Shown here one piece after another: positions 1 through 5,783 of a stretch of DNA of 6,035 bases. Position numbers and translations under genes: made by a program. The DNA is from Fusobacteriota bacterium (GTDB lineage Bacteria > Fusobacteriota > Fusobacteriia > JAPLKR01): positions 1 to 6,035 of the forward strand of contig JAPLKR010000139.1 of NCBI GenBank assembly GCA_026387965.1, written 5' to 3'. Position 1 is the stretch's first letter, and the number at the start of each line of letters is the position of its first letter. A model generated the notes under the pieces. The model did not search any database. It had not been told where the DNA came from and worked only from the letters and a program-made list of their open reading frames with translations.

Positions 1-131
1 AATAAAATTAACATAATGATAGTCCTTCCAAAAAATTCAACAACTCTCAGGTTCTCTCAAAATGGAACATTTTTAGTACCTAAAACACATATAATAACAG
101 TTTTGTTACAACCCTATTTTTGCTTAATGCT
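1..131. other. Left-edge stretch without a convincing gene
   Basis: I see no supported gene here. One plus-strand frame is open from the window edge to a TGA at 145-147, but its translation has no recognisable motif and its stop lies inside the hairpin stem that follows. A real coding end is therefore unlikely. The stretch is AT-rich and is probably the 3' flank of whatever gene lies to the left. Confidence 0.5.
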
Positions 132-185
132 AAAACAGCAGTTATGACTTCGAAAAAAGTTCGAAGTCATAACTGCTGTTTTTTT
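132..185 (+). terminator. Long perfect-stem intrinsic terminator, possibly bidirectional
   Basis: A perfect 23-bp inverted repeat (132-154 pairing with 160-182) encloses a 5-base AAAAG loop. On the plus strand the stem base runs into seven T residues (179-185), so the best reading is a Rho-independent terminator for a plus-strand gene lying left of the window. On the minus strand the stem ends in TTTT, so it could also act as a back-up terminator behind nifJ. The stem is longer than most intrinsic terminators. Confidence 0.75.
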
Positions 186-234
186 ATTGTATTATTGATA
201 TTCATAATCTAACACGATAATTTCTTTGAAAATT

Positions 235-267
235 AGAGAAGAGTAACCCTTAAGGCTACTCTTCTCT
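235..267 (-). terminator. nifJ terminator hairpin
   Basis: An inverted repeat pairs 235-245 with 257-267 over 11 bp. After one mismatch a further CC/GG pair closes a 5-base loop. It begins 12 bases past the nifJ stop codon. Read on the minus strand, the stem is followed by AATTTTC, which is a weak T-tract. Position and stem strength support termination of nifJ here, with the longer hairpin at 132-182 as a possible second stop. Confidence 0.7.
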
Positions 268-279
268 GATTATTTAGAG

Positions 280-3200
280 TTAATATTGAGCTTCTGCAAG
301 CCTTTTGTATCCGTTATATCTCCATTTAGCATCTTCTACTGCTTTCACATCAAGAAGTGCTGCTGTTTCTGGAAATGATTTTTTAAGTGATGCATAACGT
401 ACTTCACTGTTGGTGAATGGTATGAATAGATCCCAGTTAGGTTCTTTAGAATCTAATTGGAACGGATTCTTCCCTTGGGCTTCTAATCTTGGGTCAAATC
501 TGTAAAGTGCCCAATATCCTGCTTCAACTGCTTTTTTCTCTTGCAATTGAGATACTGCCATTCCACCTTTAATTCCATGGTTGATACATGGAGAATAAGC
601 GATAACCAGTGATGGGCCTGGATAGCTCTCAGCTTCTTTTACGGCTTTTAAGTATTGAGCTTGATTTGCACCCATAGCAACTTGTGCTACATATACATAT
701 CCATAAGACATCATCATTTTTCCAAGATCTTTTTTACGAGAGGGTTTGCCAGATGCATAGAACTTCGCTACTGCACCCGTAGGTGTTGATTTTGAAGCTT
801 GTCCACCTGTATTAGAGTAAATTTCAGTATCCATAACAAGAATATTTAAATCTTCTCCTGAAGCAAGAGAGTGATCTACTCCACCAAATCCGATGTCATA
901 AGACCATCCATCTCCACCGATAGACCAAATAGATTTTTTAATAAATTGATCTTTGAATTTTAAGATGTATTTAGCTTCTGCTGCCGTCTCTTTTTCAAGT
1001 GCGATCACAAGTTTCGGCGCTAGTGCTTTAGTCGATTCTGCATCATACATTTTTTCTGACCATTCAGAAAATAATGCTGCTGTTTCAGAAGACACTTTGT
1101 CCTTACACTCTGCCATTTTATTTTTAATTGTATTACGTGTTTTATCAATTGCAACTACCATTCCAAGTCCAAACTCTGCGTTGTCCTCAAATAGTGAGTT
1201 AGCCCATGCTGGTCCGTTTCCATCTGCATTTTTACAAAGAGGTGTTGCAGGGTATGATCCACAATAAATTGAAGAACATCCTGTTGCGTTGGCAATAATC
1301 ATTCTATCTCCAAAAAGCTGAGTTAGAAGTTTATAGTATGGAGTCTCTCCACATCCGCCACATGCACCTGAGAATTCAAATAATGGTTGAGCAAATTGGC
1401 TTCCTTTTACAGTAGCTGTTGACATTCTATCAGTTTTATAACTGACAGTAGAATGAATTAAGTCATAGTTATCTTGCTCTTGCGTTTGAGTTTCTAACAT
1501 TTTCATCTCAAGCGCTTTAACCGGGCACACTTGTGCACAGCTTCCGCAACCTGTACAATCTAACACTGATGGTTGAATTCTGTACTCTAAGTTCTCTAAC
1601 CCTGGTCCAATAGCTTTTTTAGTAGCAATATTTCCAAGTTTAGCCTTCTCATTAGAATCAATTAAGAAAGGTCTAATTACCGCATGAGGACACACATAAG
1701 AACATTGATTACATTGAATACACTTTTCAATTTGCCATTCCGGCACTTTTACTGCAATTCCACGTTTTTCATATGCTGCAGCACCACAAGGAATAGCTCC
1801 ATCTTCTGCACCTACAAAGTCGCTTACTTTTAGCGAATCACCCTCTTGAGCGTTAACTGTTGTAAGAATTTTTTCTACAAATACTTTTAGTGTTCCATCT
1901 TCAATTCCATCGTGATCACATGTACCTAATTGTTTTGGAGTTGAAAGTGATTTCCATGCAGGATTAACGGTTACTTGCTCAAGACCATCAGCACCTTTAT
2001 CTACCGCAGCATTATTCATGTTTACGATATCATCACCTTTAGAACCATATGATTTTTTAATAGCGCCTTTCATATGCTCAACTGCATCAGCATAATCAAT
2101 TACGTTGGCAAGCTTAAAGAAAGCGGCCTGTAAAATGGTATTTGTTCTGTTACCAAGTCCTAATTCAATTGCAATTTTAGTTGCATTAATTACATAGAAT
2201 TTAACTTCTTTTTGAGCAAGGATTCTTTTTACGAAGTCCGGCAAATGCTTAACCACTTCATTTTTGTCCCAAATTGTGTTAAGTAGGAATGTTCCACCTT
2301 GTTTGATTCCAGCAAGCATATCATATTGGTTCAAGTAAGCTTGAGTTGAACATGATACAAATGATGGAGAAGATACTAAGTAAGTTGAAGAAATAGGTTG
2401 CTTACCAAATCTCAAATGAGAAATTGTAATTCCACCAGATTTTTTAGAGTCATATGCAAAATATCCTTGCGCATAAAGTGAAGATTTATCACCAATAATT
2501 TTGATAGAATTTTTGTTAGCTCCAACAGTTCCATCTGATCCTAACCCATAGAATTTACACTCGATCGTTCCTTCAGGAACTGTATCTACCATCTCTTCTC
2601 TTGGAAGTGATTTGAAAGTTACATCGTCAACAATTGCTAATGTAAAATCTTTTTTCACTGTTGGTCCGTTAAGGTTTTTGAAAGCAGCAATGATATCTGC
2701 TGGAACTGTATCTTTTGAAGAAATTCCTGCACGTCCACCAATTACCAATGGTGCATTCGGGCATGTAGCGTAGATGTGTTGAATATCCATGAAAAGTGGT
2801 TCACCTTGTGCTCCAAAGTCTTTTGCTCTATCAATTACTGCAATTTTCTTAACAGTTTTTGGTACTACATCTAAGAAATGCTTAGCAGAAAACGGTTTGA
2901 ATAAGTGTACTGCCACTGCTCCAACTTTTTCTCCTTTTGCATTTAAATAATCAACTGTCTCTCTAATTGTTTCAGTTAAAGATCCCATAGCAACAATCAT
3001 TCTTTCAGCATCAGCTGCTCCATGATAGTTGAATAGTTTATAATCTCTTCCTGTTAATTTGCTAATTTTAGCCATTTCCTCTTCAACAATCCCTGGCACT
3101 GCAGTATAAAACTTATTTAAAGCTTCTTTGTTTTGGAAGAAAACATCTGGATTCTGAGCTGTACCTTTAGTTACAGGATGCTCAGGATTAAGAGCTCTTG

Positions 3201-3813
3201 CTCTGAATGCATCGATGGCATCATGATCTACTAATTTTGCTAAATCCGCATAGTCTAAAACTTCAATTTTTTGAATTTCATGAGATGTTCTAAATCCATC
3301 AAAGAAATGAATGAATGGAAGTCTTGCTCTGATTGATGATAAGTGAGCTACAGCCGCTAAATCCATAGCCTCTTGAACAGAGCTTGAAGCAAGCATTACA
3401 CACCCTGTTTGAAGTGCCGAATACACATCTGAATGGTCACCAAAGATTGAAAGTGCATGTCCAGCAATTGTTCTTGCTGACACATGAAAAACTCCTGGAA
3501 GAAGCTCACCCGCAAGCTTATACATATTTGGTATCATTAATAAAAGTCCTTGAGACGCTGTATATGTTGAAGAGAGACTTCCCACTTGAAGTGAACCATG
3601 CATCGCTCCTGCAGCTCCACCTTCAGATTGTAACTCAATTAATTTTACTGTTTCTCCAAAAATATTTTTTCTTCCTTTAGACGCCCATTCATCAATTATT
3701 TCTGCCATTGTTGTAGAGGGGGTGATTGGGTAAAGCGCCGCTATTTCCGTAAAAGCATACGAAGAGTGGGCTGCAGCTGTGTTTCCATCCATGGTTTGCA
3801 TTTTTTTTGCCAT
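280..3813 (-). CDS. nifJ: Pyruvate:ferredoxin (flavodoxin) oxidoreductase, single-chain
   Basis: This cytoplasmic enzyme converts pyruvate and CoA to acetyl-CoA and CO2 and passes two electrons to ferredoxin or flavodoxin, the central pyruvate-oxidising step of many anaerobes. The 1177-residue protein is full length for the homodimeric family. It lacks the extra C-terminal arm of the Desulfovibrio africanus enzyme. Near the N-terminus are the YPITPS motif (28-33), Glu64 and Arg114 of the pyruvate/TPP site. The 2[4Fe-4S] ferredoxin domain has Cys698/701/704/708 and Cys753/756/759/763. The proximal cluster ligands are Cys818, Cys821, Cys846 and Cys1076. TPP and Mg binding is shown by GGDGW (966-970) and IYSNTGGQ (998-1005). 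All catalytic and cluster residues are present, so it should be active. Met1 is chosen because AAGGAGG (3830-3824) lies 10 bases upstream. The gene appears monocistronic. Two extra cysteines near the proximal cluster, Cys851 and Cys860, are unusual as far as I can recall the family. Confidence 0.98.
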   Translation of the reverse strand: MAKKMQTMDGNTAAAHSSYAFTEIAALYPITPSTTMAEIIDEWASKGRKNIFGETVKLIELQSEGGAAGAMHGSLQVGSLSSTYTASQGLLLMIPNMYKLAGELLPGVFHVSARTIAGHALSIFGDHSDVYSALQTGCVMLASSSVQEAMDLAAVAHLSSIRARLPFIHFFDGFRTSHEIQKIEVLDYADLAKLVDHDAIDAFRARALNPEHPVTKGTAQNPDVFFQNKEALNKFYTAVPGIVEEEMAKISKLTGRDYKLFNYHGAADAERMIVAMGSLTETIRETVDYLNAKGEKVGAVAVHLFKPFSAKHFLDVVPKTVKKIAVIDRAKDFGAQGEPLFMDIQHIYATCPNAPLVIGGRAGISSKDTVPADIIAAFKNLNGPTVKKDFTLAIVDDVTFKSLPREEMVDTVPEGTIECKFYGLGSDGTVGANKNSIKIIGDKSSLYAQGYFAYDSKKSGGITISHLRFGKQPISSTYLVSSPSFVSCSTQAYLNQYDMLAGIKQGGTFLLNTIWDKNEVVKHLPDFVKRILAQKEVKFYVINATKIAIELGLGNRTNTILQAAFFKLANVIDYADAVEHMKGAIKKSYGSKGDDIVNMNNAAVDKGADGLEQVTVNPAWKSLSTPKQLGTCDHDGIEDGTLKVFVEKILTTVNAQEGDSLKVSDFVGAEDGAIPCGAAAYEKRGIAVKVPEWQIEKCIQCNQCSYVCPHAVIRPFLIDSNEKAKLGNIATKKAIGPGLENLEYRIQPSVLDCTGCGSCAQVCPVKALEMKMLETQTQEQDNYDLIHSTVSYKTDRMSTATVKGSQFAQPLFEFSGACGGCGETPYYKLLTQLFGDRMIIANATGCSSIYCGSYPATPLCKNADGNGPAWANSLFEDNAEFGLGMVVAIDKTRNTIKNKMAECKDKVSSETAALFSEWSEKMYDAESTKALAPKLVIALEKETAAEAKYILKFKDQFIKKSIWSIGGDGWSYDIGFGGVDHSLASGEDLNILVMDTEIYSNTGGQASKSTPTGAVAKFYASGKPSRKKDLGKMMMSYGYVYVAQVAMGANQAQYLKAVKEAESYPGPSLVIAYSPCINHGIKGGMAVSQLQEKKAVEAGYWALYRFDPRLEAQGKNPFQLDSKEPNWDLFIPFTNSEVRYASLKKSFPETAALLDVKAVEDAKWRYNGYKRLAEAQY

Positions 3814-3823
3814 TTTAATATAA

Positions 3824-3830
3824 CCTCCTT
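3824..3830 (-). promoter_or_regulatory. nifJ ribosome binding site
   Basis: AAGGAGG read on the minus strand is a near-perfect anti-16S match, 10 bases before the ATG at 3813. It fixes Met1 as the start over the downstream Met5 and Met8, and it predicts efficient translation, as expected of an abundant metabolic enzyme. Confidence 0.9.
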
Positions 3831-3842
3831 AAAATTTAACAA

Positions 3843-3872
3843 CTTAAATTGTGTTTAATGTATTAGTGTCAA
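3843..3872 (-). promoter_or_regulatory. Candidate nifJ promoter
   Basis: On the minus strand a perfect -35 TTGACA (3872-3867) is followed after 18 bases by TTTAAG (3848-3843), a 4-of-6 match to the -10 consensus. Transcription would start near 3836, only a few bases before the ribosome binding site, giving a leader of about 20 bases. The -35 is convincing and the -10 is not. A second possible -35, TTGTCA (3916-3911), lies further upstream with no good -10 at standard spacing. Confidence 0.35.
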
Positions 3873-3898
3873 GAATTTTCCAATATTAGATTATTATC

Positions 3899-3910
3899 AT
3901 GAAATTTCAT
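3899..3910. promoter_or_regulatory. 12-bp perfect palindrome, candidate operator
   Basis: ATGAAATTTCAT is a perfect palindrome. Its last base is the first base of the plus-strand -35 hexamer TTGACA (3910-3915). It also lies between the two minus-strand -35 candidates. A dimeric regulator binding here could affect transcription in both directions. No regulator family can be named from the sequence, and a 12-bp palindrome can arise by chance in AT-rich DNA. Confidence 0.35.
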
Positions 3911-3939
3911 TGACAAATTAGTTAGCATATAAATATAAT
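3910..3939 (+). promoter_or_regulatory. Strong sigma-70-type promoter facing the small genes
   Basis: TTGACA (3910-3915) and TATAAT (3934-3939) both match the consensus perfectly, separated by 18 bases. Transcription would start near 3946, about 180 bases before the first small gene. No other gene lies between, so this promoter either drives the small-gene pair through a long leader or makes an untranslated RNA. Confidence 0.7.
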
Positions 3940-3988
3940 ATCAATAATATATGGTGTTTGTGTGCACTCATTATTGAATAAGGCTAAC
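3921..3988 (+). repeat. Nested inverted repeats at the predicted transcription start
   Basis: Two inverted repeats are nested. The inner pair is TCAATAAT (3941-3948) with ATTATTGA (3970-3977), separated by 21 bases. The outer pair is GTTAGC (3921-3926) with GCTAAC (3983-3988). The inner left arm begins right after the TATAAT box and covers the predicted start site, so it could be an operator or, once transcribed, a leader stem-loop. The outer left arm lies in the promoter spacer and can act only as DNA. The function is unknown. Confidence 0.4.
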
Positions 3989-4062
3989 ATAATTTATTTT
4001 AACACAAATTTTTATTTTCTGCAATATAATTTGCCAATATGACAAGATTTAAGAATATTATT

Positions 4063-4091
4063 TTCCTATTTTAACCAAATTATGGTAAAAT
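4063..4091 (+). promoter_or_regulatory. Proximal extended -10 promoter of the first small gene
   Basis: TGGTAAAAT (4083-4091) is an extended -10 element, TG-N-TAAAAT. The base-matched -35 position 17 bases upstream reads TTCCTA, which is poor, but extended -10 promoters tolerate a weak -35. Transcription would start near 4098, giving a leader of about 30 bases. The 12 bases from 4083 to 4094 are identical to those at the hydrolase promoter (5690-5679, minus strand). Confidence 0.5.
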
Positions 4092-4127
4092 ATAAAAATC
4101 AGAAATTCGGCTATTTCAAGGAGTAAA

Positions 4128-4346
4128 ATGGGAAATAAAACGTTAGCATCACTCATTCTAATAATAATCATAATTTTAGTTGTACTAACAATGAATAAAC
4201 ATCATCTTGATCAACACAAATATCATCACAGGCATGTTATCACTCTCCCAATTAGTGGAAGCTCAGAAATCAGTGGTACTTCTTCAGTTAATTTACCCAG
4301 TCAAGATCAAAAAACTGAAAATAGTGATTCTACAGCCTCTAAATAA
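4128..4346 (+). CDS. Small single-pass membrane protein with His-rich juxtamembrane segment, function unknown
   Basis: I do not recognise this 72-residue protein. Residues 6-22 form one strongly hydrophobic helix with a run of five isoleucines (12-16). It is followed by a basic, histidine-rich stretch with six histidines between residues 25 and 36, then by a polar Ser/Thr/Gln/Glu tail to the C-terminus. There is no lipobox cysteine and no clear signal peptidase site, so a membrane-anchored peptide is more likely than a secreted one. Topology is uncertain: the positive charge lies mostly after the helix, which would favour a cytoplasmic C-terminus by the positive-inside rule. The ATG has a good ribosome binding site, AAGGAG at 4118-4123, four bases away. 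The gene downstream looks like a paralogue of the same length. Coding status is supported by the ribosome binding site, the promoter and the paralogue. Confidence 0.7.
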   Translation: MGNKTLASLILIIIIILVVLTMNKHHLDQHKYHHRHVITLPISGSSEISGTSSVNLPSQDQKTENSDSTASK

Positions 4347-4378
4347 TATTTTAAATTTAATAAATTTTTGAAATTCCC

Positions 4379-4406
4379 TTGCAATTTAACTAAAAAATAT
4401 TAAACT
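4379..4406 (+). promoter_or_regulatory. Weak candidate promoter before the second small gene
   Basis: TTGCAA (4379-4384) and TAAACT (4401-4406) are separated by 16 bases, each a partial consensus match. No hairpin with a T-run lies between the two small genes, so the second may simply be read through from the first. This call is tentative in such AT-rich sequence. Confidence 0.2.
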
Positions 4407-4431
4407 ACATTTATAGATTCAAACATTATGC

Positions 4432-4435
4432 GGAG
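4432..4435 (+). promoter_or_regulatory. Ribosome binding site of the interrupted second small gene
   Basis: GGAG sits five bases before the ATG at 4441, a standard arrangement. It matters because it marks 4441 as the intended start even though the reading frame stops two codons later. Confidence 0.55.
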
Positions 4436-4440
4436 ATAAT

Positions 4441-4659
4441 ATGAAATAAATAATTACGTTAACTGTTATCGTTGTTGCTGTGGTGGTATTAATTGGTATG
4501 AAAGTGCACCATACCTACATAAAAAAATACACAACGATCAATAATAGCGGAAGTGCAACTGGTGGTGCTATGAGTGGTGCAAATTTGATTCAACTTGGCT
4601 CAACGATTGGAGACTCAACGAACGGTGCATCTAATAATTATGGTATGAGTGGCAGTTAA
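4441..4659 (+). pseudogene. Second small membrane-protein gene, interrupted by TAA at codon 3
   Basis: The frame reads ATG-AAA-TAA (4441-4449) and then stays open for 69 codons to a TAA at 4657-4659. Ignoring the early stop, it spans exactly 72 codons, the same as the neighbour at 4128. The translation has one hydrophobic segment (residues 4-20), then M20-K-V-H-H and K29-Y30, matching M22-x2-HH and K31-Y32 of the neighbour, and a Gly/Ser/Asn-rich tail (36-72) sharing SGS and NL with it. It lacks the neighbour's dense histidine cluster. The next in-frame ATG, at 4498, falls after the helix and has no evident ribosome binding site. The simplest reading is a recent nonsense mutation, AAA to TAA, or a three-base insertion. 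A sequencing error, a non-ATG start or stop-codon readthrough are alternatives. The function is unknown. Confidence 0.6.
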
Positions 4660-4693
4660 GTAGATACATCTTCATTTATGTAAAATACCCATT

Positions 4694-4737
4694 AAATAAA
4701 TCCCAGCTTAGCTAAAGTGATTTGCTAGGATTTATTT
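4694..4737. terminator. Convergent terminator between the small genes and the hydrolase
   Basis: The arms AAATAAATCC (4694-4703) and GGATTTATTT (4728-4737) pair over 10 bp. After one mismatch three more pairs (4705-4707 with 4724-4726) close a 16-base loop. The plus-strand side continues into T-rich TTATTTTATT, so it best serves the plus-strand small genes. The hydrolase stop codon (4712-4714) lies in the loop, so the hairpin could also end that gene. Confidence 0.55.
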
Positions 4738-5662
4738 TATTATACATAACTTTTTCGTGAAAATAGATATTCTCGGTGGTTTTTATAATAAACCCACAAT
4801 GTCCACCATGTTTTGTAACTATATATTCTATAAATGGATTCACTATTTGGTATTTTTTCACATAATGGCTTAAAAAAGGATCATCATTTGCATTAATAAT
4901 CGTTGTATCAACACATATATCTTCAAAAAAATTACATGCACTGGTTTGGTGCCAATAGTCTATTTCGTCTTTAAAACCAAAAAGTTTCACAACAAAGGCT
5001 CTATCAAGCTCGGCAAATGTTTTCATTTTTCTCATATTTACAATATCTTGATACTCAATATAGCTTGGTTTAAGGGCTATTTTTTTCATGTTTTTTTTAT
5101 AAAAAGAATGAATAAAGCGTTTTGTATAAATACGCATTGATTTTCTTTCCATCTCTTTTGAACAGCTTTCTAAATGAAATGGAGCTGATATAACAAAAAC
5201 TTTTTTAATTTTTTTAGATATGTTTTCTGCGAGTCGTCCTATATAGTTAAGTAAAACATTTCCACCTAAACTATAACCAACAAGATATATTTCCTCGTAG
5301 TGACTTTCTAATTTTTCCACCAATTGATAAAGATCATCAATAAATCCAGAATGATATGCACGAAAACTTCTGCTTTCTACCATACACCCACGTAAGTTAA
5401 TAATAACGCTATCAATGTGTGATGCCTCAAATACCTTTACCGTTCCAAGAATATAATTTTCAACACTTCCTGACTCTAGACCAGGGATAATGATAACCAC
5501 TTTTTTAGAATTCACCTTATGCCAATCAAGCGCTATAATATCTCCGTCATAAGTGTCCATAATCTCTCTTTGGAAATTAAGAACAATTTTTTTTCTCCAT
5601 ATATATTGATAAATTGTTTGGAAATGCCCAAACTTATATATTCCCTTTACTTTATATTCCAT
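4712..5662 (-). CDS. YheT/EMB8-family alpha/beta hydrolase
   Basis: This 316-residue protein is a serine hydrolase of the YheT-like (UPF0017) branch of the alpha/beta hydrolase fold, predicted to be a cytoplasmic carboxylesterase. The natural substrate of the family is poorly known. Family signatures run in order: the N-terminal GHFQTI (12-17), DGD-x5-W (39-47), the oxyanion region IPGLESGS (59-66), LRGC (90-93), YHSG (103-106), the nucleophile elbow GYSLGGN with Ser131 (129-135), the acid region NANDDPF with Asp260/261 (257-263), and HGGHCGF with catalytic His288 (285-291). The triad is complete. It is slightly shorter than E. coli YheT. The start follows GGAGGG (5671-5666), three bases away. 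It has its own promoter, and terminators flank it on both sides, so it is probably monocistronic. There is no signal peptide. Confidence 0.93.
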   Translation of the reverse strand: MEYKVKGIYKFGHFQTIYQYIWRKKIVLNFQREIMDTYDGDIIALDWHKVNSKKVVIIIPGLESGSVENYILGTVKVFEASHIDSVIINLRGCMVESRSFRAYHSGFIDDLYQLVEKLESHYEEIYLVGYSLGGNVLLNYIGRLAENISKKIKKVFVISAPFHLESCSKEMERKSMRIYTKRFIHSFYKKNMKKIALKPSYIEYQDIVNMRKMKTFAELDRAFVVKLFGFKDEIDYWHQTSACNFFEDICVDTTIINANDDPFLSHYVKKYQIVNPFIEYIVTKHGGHCGFIIKTTENIYFHEKVMYNKINPSKSL

Positions 5663-5681
5663 ACACCCTCCATTTGCCTAT

Positions 5682-5710
5682 ATTTTACCAGTAACCTAAA
5701 AAAGTGGCAA
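5682..5710 (-). promoter_or_regulatory. Hydrolase promoter, extended -10 type
   Basis: On the minus strand TTGCCA (5710-5705) is followed after exactly 17 bases by TAAAAT (5687-5682), preceded by the TG of an extended -10 (5690-5689). Transcription would start near 5675, just before the GGAGGG ribosome binding site, so the leader is very short. The promoter lies between the upstream gene's terminator and the hydrolase start, as expected for an independent unit. Confidence 0.65.
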
Positions 5711-5744
5711 TATTTATTTACATTCACATATATAGCGATGTCAT

Positions 5745-5777
5745 AAAAAAAGGGATAGATCGGCTCTATCCCTTTTT
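5745..5777 (-). terminator. Strong intrinsic terminator of the redoxin-domain gene
   Basis: A perfect 13-bp stem (5747-5759 with 5765-5777) encloses a TCGGC loop and has a T-run on the minus strand (5750-5745). It starts 6 bases past the TAA at 5784-5786. The right arm also ends in five T residues on the plus strand, so it could work in both directions, although no plus-strand gene precedes it here. Confidence 0.88.
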
Positions 5778-5783
5778 AATATA

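Larger units (their letters stand above)
3814..4127. other. Divergent intergenic region between nifJ and the small plus-strand genes
   Basis: This 314-base, very AT-rich stretch carries no open reading frame worth calling. It holds the control signals for both directions: the nifJ ribosome binding site and weak promoter at the left end, a strong plus-strand promoter in the middle, an extended -10 promoter at the right end, and several inverted repeats described separately. I see no tRNA or recognisable riboswitch. There is also no hairpin plus T-run between the plus-strand promoter and the first small gene, so transcripts from the middle promoter should read into it with a leader of about 180 bases. 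Confidence 0.6.

Noticed and set aside
1-147. Open plus-strand frame from the window edge to TGA at 145
   Set aside because: No recognisable motif, and the stop lies within the terminator stem. An open frame of under 50 codons is easily chance, although a partial gene end cannot be fully excluded.
953-1267. Plus-strand open frame of about 100 codons inside nifJ, and a similar one at 3384-3680
   Set aside because: Both lie antisense within the well-supported nifJ coding region, have no ribosome binding site of note, and are best explained as mirror frames.
3801-3808. Run of eight A residues in the nifJ mRNA at codons 2-5, a possible slippage site
   Set aside because: The run encodes Ala-Lys-Lys-Met in a normal frame. 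No alternative frame product is evident, so slippage would merely be non-productive.
3836-3842. TTAACAA resembling a half-site of the redox repressor Rex upstream of nifJ
   Set aside because: The partner half-site at the required spacing is not there; the matching position reads as the ribosome binding site. In AT-rich DNA a lone 7-base half-site carries little weight.
3889-3910. Possible Fur/PerR-like box, minus-strand GATAAT with a neighbouring palindrome
   Set aside because: Only one GATAAT hexamer is clear, and the 7-1-7 symmetry of a Fur or PerR box is not met.
4351-4370. AT-only inverted repeat between the two small genes as a terminator
   Set aside because: The stem has no GC pairs and no clear T-run, so it is too weak to call.
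4946-5140. Plus-strand open frames opposite the hydrolase, also 5519-5746
   Set aside because: Antisense to a gene with all family motifs intact, and their translations are low-complexity shadows.
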